The translations under genes and the position numbers were made by a program. A stretch of 12,074 nt of DNA from DAOTTW01 sp034437615 (GTDB lineage: Bacteria > Chloroflexota > Anaerolineae > Aggregatilineales > Phototrophicaceae), in assembly GCA_034437615.1 (NCBI GenBank), contig DAOTTW010000392.1:1-12074 (forward strand), in the 5' to 3' direction. Shown here one piece after another: positions 6,550 through 12,074 of the stretch. Under the pieces are notes generated by a model. It searched no databases, was not told where the DNA came from, and saw nothing but the letters and a program-made list of their open reading frames with translations. Each line of letters opens with the position of its first letter. The stretch's first letter is position 1.

Positions 6550-6930
6550 ATGAGCAAAACAGTCCTGGTTGTCGATGATGAAATTGGTGCCTTGACCCTG
6601 ATCGGCATCATGCTTGAACGCGGTGGCTTTGGCGTCCAAAAGGCAAAAAGTGCAGAGACCGCGCTAAGCACACTCGACGAACACACCCCGGACCTCATCA
6701 TCTTGGATGTCATGATGCCCGGTATGGACGGCATTGATTTATGCAAAGTCATTCGTGAGCGCGACGACACCAGCGCGACCCCTGTACTGATCCTATCCGC
6801 ACGCGGGGACGCTGACAGCGTAATGCGTGGTATGGAGGCAGGCGCAAATGATTACCTGCCGAAGCCGATCCTGCATCATGATCTCGTCACAAAAGTGAAG
6901 AACATCATCGCACAAAGCGAAAGCGTCTAA
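6550..6930 (+). CDS. Single-domain response regulator (receiver only)
   Basis: This 126-aa protein is one complete CheY-like receiver with no output domain. The acidic pocket is Asp9-Asp10, the phosphoacceptor is Asp53 in LILDVMMPGMDG-type context, the switch residue is Ser83 (LILSAR) and the conserved lysine is Lys105 before Pro106 (DYLPKP). It would receive phosphate from a histidine kinase that is not in the window and act by protein contact. The ATG at 6550 was chosen because GGAG (6539-6542) lies 7 bases upstream and the first beta strand begins at residue 4. The frame is open from 6310, but the extra residues do not look like a domain. The gene is divergent from the exporter operon and convergent with the lytic transglycosylase gene. 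It may be part of a phosphorelay; a link to the exporter is only positional. Confidence 0.88.
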   Translation: MSKTVLVVDDEIGALTLIGIMLERGGFGVQKAKSAETALSTLDEHTPDLIILDVMMPGMDGIDLCKVIRERDDTSATPVLILSARGDADSVMRGMEAGANDYLPKPILHHDLVTKVKNIIAQSESV

Positions 6931-6954
6931 TGCATCTACCAAACTGGCGCACTT

Positions 6955-7005
6955 GTAGGGACGTGCTTGTGCACGTCCACCGGACACCCAAAAGGGTGTC
7001 CCTAC
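6955..7005. repeat. 51-bp double-hairpin intergenic repeat with GTAGGGAC / GTCCCTAC ends
   Basis: The unit begins GTAGGGAC (6955-6962) and ends GTCCCTAC (6998-7005). It contains two perfect 8-bp hairpins: GGACGTGC-TTGT-GCACGTCC (6959-6978) and GGACACCC-AAAA-GGGTGTCC (6982-7001). It lies between the stops of two convergent genes (6930 and 7017) and may also terminate or protect both mRNAs. Related hairpins occur at 10645-10709. Repeats with GTAGGG ends are, from general knowledge, frequent in Chloroflexota genomes. Confidence 0.7.
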
Positions 7006-7016
7006 ATTGCATGTGA

Positions 7017-9554
7017 TTACGCCGCGTATAGCTCCCGATAGACACGGTAATTCCGATAGATAAAGCGCACATAGGCCCGTGTGCTGCTGATCGTAATGGC
7101 CGTCATGAATAAATCCGGGTCGCCGCCCGATAGCGCCAGCCAGTCAATCGCACGGCCCGGCCCCGCGTTGTAACCCGCCAGCGCTGCGGTCACATTGCCA
7201 TCAAAGCGCCGCAACTGCTCATCCAGGTAAAACGCCCCGAACGAAATGCCAGCATAAGCCCGATACAAATCGCTATGCTGATAGTCCGGCCAGTTCAGTT
7301 GCTCCGCAATGTATTGCCCCGTCGCTGGTACGACCTGCGTCAGCCCTTTTTCCGCCGCGCCACCATCGACATTGGTGTTAAACAGGCTCTCGTGGCGGAT
7401 CAGCGCCAGCATCAGCAGCGGATCAAGGCCAGGGGCACGCTCTTGGACGACATCCACGTAATACGCCGGAAAGCGCAAACGGGCAATATAGGGCGGCACG
7501 TCCAGCGTCGGCACGCCAGAGGCAATAATCAGGTCCGCAGCCGCCACAATAGACGACCTATACGCCCCAATATCCCGCAGATACACAGCCAGCCGATACA
7601 TCGTCAGCGCGTCGTTGTTATCCCGTGCATCGTCCAGCAAAGAGTCAAATTCAGCGAGCGCTTCATCGTATGCGCCTACTGCCCATAATTCCTGCCCCCG
7701 CACGATACGCGGGTTATCTTCGATGTCCGCAGGCAAAGCGGCTAAATCACCCTGCGCGGTGATGTTAAATGTTCGGCGCATCCAGGCTTCAGCAGCTTGC
7801 TTTTCGGCGGCTTCATCAAATGCAAATTGCAGTTGCACGGGCGGCGTAAATGGTTCGCGGTTCTGCTGTAGATCCGTCGCACGCGCCGCAAAATAGCTGT
7901 CGGGCGCGGCCTGTATCGCCAGCTTAAAGGCTTCGCTGGCTGTGCTGGCGTCCCCGCGCTGCTGCGCCAAACGCCCCACCCACATATAGGCTGCTGCACG
8001 GTCATCACCGCTGCCGATGGCGGCTATGCGCCCATACAGGTTTTCGGCAATATCCCATTGTTCGTTGCGCACCGCCGCCGATGCCGCCAGAAACAGCCCG
8101 TTCGTGGTCCAATCGTCGTCGGGATACTGCTCTGCCATGCGAACGAACACCTCACGCGAGCGCACCGGATCGTTATTAGTGCCGTATAGATAGCCCGCAC
8201 GCCACAGCGCCTCCGCCCCTGCATCCGCCAGATAGCCATAATTATCCGCGATACTTAAATACGTGCTGATAGCCTGTGGGATGTCACCCGCGAGAAAGCG
8301 CGTGCGGCCCTGCTCTAACAGCGCATCCCCAAACAGCGGATCACCCGGATACACATCAATAATGGTCTGGAAGGCAATCTGTGCCGCAGACGAATTGCCG
8401 ACTTCGCGGTAGGCACGCCCCAGCAGCAGATACAATTCTGCTGGCACGTCCTGCGCTGGCACCTGCGACGTGTGCGCGTTAAACGCTTCGATGGCTTCCG
8501 CGTAGGCACCATACGTATAGGCGATGCGCCCGCGCTGCCATGCATCCACGTTGATGCCGTTTTCTCGCAGGATTTGCAGCGCTGAATAGGCCGCTGTCGT
8601 CTCTGGATACTGCTGCACAATCCGCTGTGCCCGTTCGATGGCGGCTTCGCTGCGTCCAGCACGCCTATAGGCGTTGGCTGCATAGCCCTCAATCGTCGCT
8701 CTGTAGGCTGTGTTACGCGCAACGTTCAGAATCGCGTCGTACTGTGCAACCGCGTTTTCGGTTTGGCCCAGGTCCATGTAAATCTGCGCCACCTTCTCGC
8801 GTAAGACCAGGCTTGGTACCAGGCTACGGTTCGCATCAATCGCCAGCCCATAGGCTGCTAGCGCATTCGGTGTATCGCCCACAGCCAGCTTCGCATCTGC
8901 AATACGCTCATAGGCATAGCTATCAATCAGGCCAGGGCGCATCGCCAGAAATTGCTCAAAATCCGCGATGGCTTGCAACCAATTGCCCAGGCCGAGATGC
9001 GCGTCACCCCGCAGGAAAAACGCCTGTGAGCGGCGCGAGTCATCCCCGAAGTTGTCGATGAAGGTCGTCAGCGCGTTAATCGCATCGCTAAATAGCCCTT
9101 CTCGCAAGGCCGCCTGACCCAGCTTAAAGCCAGCGTCGGCGCGGGTGGCCTGTGGTACATCCGCCGTATTCAAGATCGCCCGATATTGCTCGACTGCACG
9201 CTCAAAATAGCCGTTATGCAAAAGCCGATCCGCCGCTGCCAGTTGTTCGCTAACGGGCAGATTGCTTGTCGGCAAGGTGGGTGCGGCTTGTTCAGGCGCG
9301 GGCTGCTGCGGTGCCTGCGCCAATTGCACGGGCTGCTGTGGCGTAACAGTAGGCTGTGCAACAACGCTTGCTGTTTCGGCATCGGTGTTTGCTGTCGCCG
9401 TCACATAGATCACCCCATCGGCGTCGGGGGTCGGCAAGGGTGATGTCGCTGTGATGAAAATCACGTTGTCTGCGTTCGGGGTCGGCAATTGCGGCTGCGT
9501 CAGGTTACAAGCGGTCAGGGCCAACAGGGGCAGCAAAAATATCAGCTTGGGCAT
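7017..9554 (-). CDS. Lipoprotein with TPR-like repeats and C-terminal lytic transglycosylase (SLT/GH23) domain
   Basis: This 845-aa exported protein has a lipoprotein signal: a hydrophobic core (about 4-14) and lipobox LTAC with Cys16 as the lipidation site. Residues 24-54 hold a duplicated unit, PTPNADNVIFITAT then PTPDADGVIYVTAT, followed by a Gln/Pro/Ala-rich linker to about 100. Residues about 100-660 are alpha-helical tetratricopeptide/Sel1-like repeats (for example AVEQYRAILNTA, AIADFEQFLAMRPG, AIEAFNAHTSQVP). The C-terminal 140 residues are a GH23 domain: catalytic Glu722 in LIRHES, GLTQVVPATG at 737-746, and AGYNAGPGRA at 793-802. Such enzymes cleave the MurNAc-GlcNAc bond with 1,6-anhydro product formation. 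The helical superstructure before the SLT domain recalls Slt70 but is longer and lipid-anchored. It probably acts on peptidoglycan at the outer face of the membrane. It has its own promoter. The ATG has no strong SD. Confidence 0.9.
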   Translation of the reverse strand: MPKLIFLLPLLALTACNLTQPQLPTPNADNVIFITATSPLPTPDADGVIYVTATANTDAETASVVAQPTVTPQQPVQLAQAPQQPAPEQAAPTLPTSNLPVSEQLAAADRLLHNGYFERAVEQYRAILNTADVPQATRADAGFKLGQAALREGLFSDAINALTTFIDNFGDDSRRSQAFFLRGDAHLGLGNWLQAIADFEQFLAMRPGLIDSYAYERIADAKLAVGDTPNALAAYGLAIDANRSLVPSLVLREKVAQIYMDLGQTENAVAQYDAILNVARNTAYRATIEGYAANAYRRAGRSEAAIERAQRIVQQYPETTAAYSALQILRENGINVDAWQRGRIAYTYGAYAEAIEAFNAHTSQVPAQDVPAELYLLLGRAYREVGNSSAAQIAFQTIIDVYPGDPLFGDALLEQGRTRFLAGDIPQAISTYLSIADNYGYLADAGAEALWRAGYLYGTNNDPVRSREVFVRMAEQYPDDDWTTNGLFLAASAAVRNEQWDIAENLYGRIAAIGSGDDRAAAYMWVGRLAQQRGDASTASEAFKLAIQAAPDSYFAARATDLQQNREPFTPPVQLQFAFDEAAEKQAAEAWMRRTFNITAQGDLAALPADIEDNPRIVRGQELWAVGAYDEALAEFDSLLDDARDNNDALTMYRLAVYLRDIGAYRSSIVAAADLIIASGVPTLDVPPYIARLRFPAYYVDVVQERAPGLDPLLMLALIRHESLFNTNVDGGAAEKGLTQVVPATGQYIAEQLNWPDYQHSDLYRAYAGISFGAFYLDEQLRRFDGNVTAALAGYNAGPGRAIDWLALSGGDPDLFMTAITISSTRAYVRFIYRNYRVYRELYAA

Positions 9555-9596
9555 GGGCGATCAATCATATCTATCGGCTACGAGCTAAGTGCGCAC

Positions 9597-9626
9597 ATTA
9601 TCCGAAGCGCAACGTGCATCTGTCAA
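9597..9626 (-). promoter_or_regulatory. Sigma-70 promoter for the lytic transglycosylase lipoprotein
   Basis: On the minus strand, a perfect TTGACA (9626-9621) is followed after 18 bp by GATAAT (9602-9597, five of six consensus bases). Transcription would start near 9590, about 35 nt before the ATG at 9554. The site lies just past the stop of the upstream operon (9655), so the lipoprotein gene can be expressed independently of queG. Confidence 0.65.
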
Positions 9627-9654
9627 TGCTGGCCGCCCATCGTTCGCTGAACGC

Positions 9655-10131
9655 TTACTCCACGTTCTCCGCTGATAAATCACCACCTAGCCAGGGGATG
9701 CCATAGCCGATAACCAAGTGACCCGCTTCAGCCAGCGCTTTGCCCAGGCTATCCGTATCCTGAAACGGCCACCAATGATCCGCAGAGGGCAAAATAGCAA
9801 CGCCGAAGTCCGCCACCACCAACTGTGGCAGCGTGCGCCGCGCATAATCAGGGTGCTGGCTGGGCTTGCCACCAGGGTTATCAGCACGAATCAGCGTGAC
9901 CTGAAAGCGTGAGGGCCGGCTGGGTGCCCACGCCGTATCGCTATAGACCAACACCTGAAATTCCACGATGCCATACAAGCCCTTATGCAGCGCTTTACGA
10001 TAGCGAAACTGGCCGTTGATCCACTTCAGCGGCATCTGTTCCAGTTCATAGCCTGCCGCGCTGAACGCCTGCCCTAGCACCGTTTGCAGGATGGCCTTGA
10101 AATAGTCTTGCAGCGATTGTCGTTGTTGCAT
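9655..10131 (-). CDS. Uncharacterised 158-aa protein, last gene of the queG operon
   Basis: No family was recognised with confidence. The protein has no signal peptide or membrane segment and looks like a compact alpha/beta domain. It has an N-terminal helix (about 3-25), strands around FRYRKAL, YGIVEFQVLVYS and RFQVTLIRAD, a Gly/Pro-rich turn (NPGGKPS, about 84-90), and a strand pair LVVADFGVAIL (about 104-114). It ends with WLGGDLSAENVE. The helix-plus-sheet order with an 'IVEFQ' strand loosely recalls DUF4304-type proteins; this is a weak impression only. The start is supported by GGTGAG 8 bases before the ATG. It begins 2 bp after the TAA of the interrupted gene upstream, so it was probably coupled to it and may now be poorly expressed. 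Confidence 0.75.
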   Translation of the reverse strand: MQQRQSLQDYFKAILQTVLGQAFSAAGYELEQMPLKWINGQFRYRKALHKGLYGIVEFQVLVYSDTAWAPSRPSRFQVTLIRADNPGGKPSQHPDYARRTLPQLVVADFGVAILPSADHWWPFQDTDSLGKALAEAGHLVIGYGIPWLGGDLSAENVE

Positions 10132-10493
10132 AGTTATAACTCACCATACGAGCGTAATATTGTTTCTCCGGCATCACGTACATCCTCATCTGCATTGGCC
10201 ATCGCACGTTTAGCCAAACGTTTTGCGTGGTCATCGCTAATCTGTTGGTACGGCGTCAGTAGCGACCAATATGTTTCGTCGTCGGCCTGTTCATCTGCTG
10301 CTGCTAACAGTGGCTCCGCATCCGTCTCAATATGTTGCACCAACCACGCTCGCGGTATCTTTAGAATCAGGTTTTGCGTCGTCTCTGTCTGCCCATGAAC
10401 AGAACTTGCGATGGCCAGCAGTTCAGGCAACAGATCTTTCAAATCATCAGTTGCAAGCAGTAACTACTCAGGTACGTGTCCCATGCTCAGTCG

Positions 10494-10577
10494 CCAGACG
10501 TTAAAACGTCCGGCTCCGGTAACGACAAGCCTGCTCAAGCAGGCTGTATGCAGCGTGCAATAGCCCCCTTCAGGGGG
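10494..10577. repeat. Three hairpins in the left half of copy 3
   Basis: GACGTT-AA-AACGTC (10497-10510), AGCCTGCT-CA-AGCAGGCT (10528-10545) and CCCCCT-TC-AGGGGG (10564-10577) are perfect palindromes of different sequence, spaced by about 18 bases. They resemble REP-type units collected inside one element, not copies of each other. Confidence 0.6.
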
Positions 10578-10626
10578 GTTGGCCCTGTTCTCAAGGGTAG
10601 GTTTTTCATGATTGACTGTATTTTAT

Positions 10627-10709
10627 GGCGGCTGACGCCGCCCCGGACACCCCATTGGGTGTCCCTACGGTTCACAACAGGTTTGTAGGGACGCGCCACT
10701 GGTGCGTCC
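10627..10709. repeat. Hairpin cluster in copy 3 related to the 6955-7005 repeat
   Basis: GGCGGC-TGAC-GCCGCC (10627-10642) is followed by GGACACCC-CATT-GGGTGTCC (10645-10664), then CTAC, a 16-base spacer, GTAG (10685-10688) and a 9-bp hairpin starting GGACGCGCC (10689-10709, one G-T pair). The second and third hairpins have the same stems or stem ends as those at 6955-7005 but in reversed order, so GTCCCTAC here faces GTAGGGAC inward instead of outward. Confidence 0.6.
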
Positions 10710-10921
10710 GCCGCACAGGAACAACGAAAAACCAAATACCTACCCCTGAAAAGGTTGGCCCTGCGGCAGCCAGTGGTGACACACACAGACTGGCCTGAGT
10801 AGTTACAAAAAATCGGCTTGCTGTCCAGCTTTTACTGGTTGCCAATCGTAACCCAAAATGCGCGGATCACGTGGGCTTTCTCGATTACCGAAAGCAAATA
10901 GGTCTGGTCGTTTTTCGTCAC

Positions 10922-12043
10922 TCATCCGATTAACGCCTCGATCTCTGCCCGCACGTCGCCATCGTCATCCCGATCATACAGAGCAGTCAGCAGCTTATCC
11001 GCGCCATCACCCATCAAGCGCCACAAGCCCCAGGCGGCATGGCCCCGCACCAGCGCACTTTCATCATACAGCAATTGAATCAGATACGGGATGAGCGCAG
11101 GGTCAGCGCTGTTGCCTGCTGCGATGCAGGCATTACGCACCAAACGCGCACGCTTAACCCGCTCTATCGGCGTGCCCTGATAGCGCTGCTTAAACGTCGC
11201 ATCATCCAGCGTCAACAAATCGCTGAGGTGCGGTGCAGCACGCTCATAGGCATTATCAGCAGTAGGCATCAATGCCGGCTCCTGCGTTGGCGTGCTGAAG
11301 CGCTGAAATGGGCACACATCCTGACAAATATCACAGCCAAACACCCAGTTACCAAAATCAGCGCGTAAGTGGCGGTCAATCCAGCCCTTGTTTTCTATCG
11401 TGTGGTAACTGATGCAGCGTCGTGCATCCAACACATACGGCTCTGGAAACGCATCCGTCGGGCAGGCACGCAAACAGCGCGTACAGGTGCCGCACATCGT
11501 CGCCCGGTGCGGTTGATCGTACACATCTGCTGGCAAATCCGTGATGATTTCACCGAGCACGAAATAGCTGCCGCGCCGGGGATGTATCAGCATGGTGTTT
11601 TTGCCGATGAAACCCATGCCGGCCTGCTGTGCGTGGCTGCGCTCTAAAATCGCGCCTGTGTCCACATACACCTTATATTCAGCACGTAGCCACTGCGCAA
11701 GCTGGTCAAGGCGTGGCGTCAGCACCTCATGATAATCCAGCCCCCACGCATACGACGCGATGCGCCCACGTGACGGCTGCGCTAGCACATTTTCGGGGAT
11801 ACCTACGCGATAATCCAGCCCGACGACGATCAGCGTTTGTGCACCGGGCAAAATCTGCGTCAGGTCTTGGCGGCGTGCCACCCGATCAGGCCGTGCCATA
11901 TAGCCCATTTTGCCGTGCATCCCCTGCGCAATCCAGCGCTCGTAAGCAGCTAGCGTCGGGGAGGGCTGCGCAGGCGTCAAGCCCACCAGATTAAAACCGA
12001 ATTCGCGTGCTTTGGCTTTCACAGCATCAGCAGATACAATCAT
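10922..12043 (-). CDS. queG: Epoxyqueuosine reductase QueG
   Basis: This 373-aa cytoplasmic iron-sulfur, cobalamin-dependent enzyme reduces epoxyqueuosine to queuosine, the last step of queuosine synthesis on GUN-anticodon tRNAs. The central motif VDTGAILERSHAQQAGMGFI (from about residue 127) carries the expected catalytic Asp128 and runs into the GKNT motif. Two ferredoxin-like clusters follow: CGTCTRCLRACP (Cys184, 187, 190, 194) and CDICQDVCP (Cys237, 240, 244). The C-terminal 80 residues are HEAT-like helices (IPYLIQLLYDESALVRGHAAWGLWRL), as in many QueG proteins, and probably bind tRNA. Length and domain order are normal. ATG 12043 is preferred; GAGG is only 3 nt upstream, and an in-frame GTG at 12052 is the alternative. 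The stop overlaps the ATG of the next gene (ATGA), so queG heads an operon with two unknown proteins. The promoter lies outside the window. Confidence 0.93.
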   Translation of the reverse strand: MIVSADAVKAKAREFGFNLVGLTPAQPSPTLAAYERWIAQGMHGKMGYMARPDRVARRQDLTQILPGAQTLIVVGLDYRVGIPENVLAQPSRGRIASYAWGLDYHEVLTPRLDQLAQWLRAEYKVYVDTGAILERSHAQQAGMGFIGKNTMLIHPRRGSYFVLGEIITDLPADVYDQPHRATMCGTCTRCLRACPTDAFPEPYVLDARRCISYHTIENKGWIDRHLRADFGNWVFGCDICQDVCPFQRFSTPTQEPALMPTADNAYERAAPHLSDLLTLDDATFKQRYQGTPIERVKRARLVRNACIAAGNSADPALIPYLIQLLYDESALVRGHAAWGLWRLMGDGADKLLTALYDRDDDGDVRAEIEALIG

Positions 12044-12074
12044 AAGCCTCACGGATAAACGAAAACGAACCTGT

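Larger units (their letters stand above)
10463..10803. mobile_element. 341-bp MITE-like element with TA target duplication (copy 3)
   Basis: The left end ACTACTCAGG (10463-10472) is the exact inverted repeat of the right end CCTGAGTAGT (10794-10803), and TA lies on both sides (10461-10462 and 10804-10805). The first 15 bases counted from G10460 equal 2444-2458 of copy 2. The right 36 bp match copy 1. There is no transposase frame. The interior is a chain of separate palindromes rather than long terminal arms as in copy 2. The TA duplication and short inverted ends fit non-autonomous relatives of IS630/Tc1-mariner elements. The element interrupts a gene of the queG operon and lies within its transcript. 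Confidence 0.75.
10134..10925 (-). pseudogene. Uncharacterised gene split by the 341-bp MITE-like element
   Basis: The gene starts at ATG 10925, overlapping the queG stop as ATGA. The first 40 codons (MSDEKRPDLFAFGNRESPRD through to GQQADFL) run straight into the element, whose first base with the target TA makes a TAA stop (10805-10803). The rest resumes on the far side at 10460 (LLATDDLKDLLPELLAIASS onward) and runs to TAA at 10136-10134, about 104 more residues. The 3' part can be read as an ORF from TTG at 10442 but has no SD, so it is more likely a remnant. Together the halves would give a polar protein of about 145 aa, acidic in its second half, with no signal peptide, membrane segment or family I recognise. 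If one TA is kept after excision the halves are out of frame. One extra T in the T6 run before the junction would give ADFFVLLATDD, so a one-base change probably accompanied or followed the insertion. Confidence 0.72.

Noticed and set aside
10134..10442. Intact 102-aa gene with a TTG start
   Set aside because: There is no SD, the frame runs directly out of the mobile element, and a plausible 5' half is present on the other side.
10494..10709. Possible CRISPR array in the hairpin-rich stretch
   Set aside because: The hairpins differ in sequence, length and spacing; there is no constant direct repeat with unique spacers and no cas gene.
10476..10786. Open frames of 70-83 residues on both strands inside copy 3
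   Set aside because: They follow the palindromes of the element, have no SD or domain features, and overlap each other.

Overview
The window looks like a chromosomal piece of a Chloroflexota (Anaerolineae-like) bacterium. This is an inference from three things: the protein style (an Ala/Gln/Pro/Thr-rich lipoprotein with 'PTPDADGVIYVTAT' units), the many palindromic intergenic repeats of the 'GTAGGGAC...GTCCCTAC' and 'CCCCTCTCCC...GGGAGAGGGG' kinds, and the gene mix. No rRNA, tRNA, CRISPR array, transposase or phage gene is visible.

Layout. Positions 2-67 are the 3' end of an unidentified gene. After a repeat-bearing gap comes a plus-strand cluster: a 51-aa secreted peptide (295-450), a COG3375-type GNAT acyltransferase (453-1241) and an enolase-superfamily o-succinylbenzoate synthase / N-acylamino acid racemase (1261-2433). 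The last two resemble the known N-succinyl-amino-acid racemase pathway more than menaquinone synthesis, because no other men gene is present. A 194-bp inverted-repeat element (2447-2640) fills the gap to a convergent minus-strand operon. That operon encodes a NatA/NatB-type ABC exporter: ATPase at 5193-6194 and two different permeases at 3913-5196 and 2648-3916, all joined by ATGA overlaps. A divergent 355-bp region leads to a stand-alone response regulator (6550-6930). A 51-bp double-hairpin repeat separates it from a convergent gene for a large lipoprotein with TPR-like repeats and a C-terminal lytic transglycosylase domain (7017-9554).

The right part is a minus-strand operon that starts with queG (epoxyqueuosine reductase, 10922-12043). 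Next comes a gene of unknown function (10134-10925) that overlaps queG by ATGA but is split by a 341-bp element. Last is a 158-aa unknown protein (9655-10131), only 2 bp downstream.

The main discovery is a family of non-autonomous, MITE-like elements with ACTACTCAGG / CCTGAGTAGT ends, seen as two complete copies and one partial copy in 12 kb. One copy (10463-10803) has a perfect TA duplication on both sides and has broken a gene whose two halves can still be read on either side. The copies differ in their interiors, which are built from smaller palindromes. The transposase that would move them is not in the window; the TA target suggests an IS630/Tc1-mariner-type enzyme.
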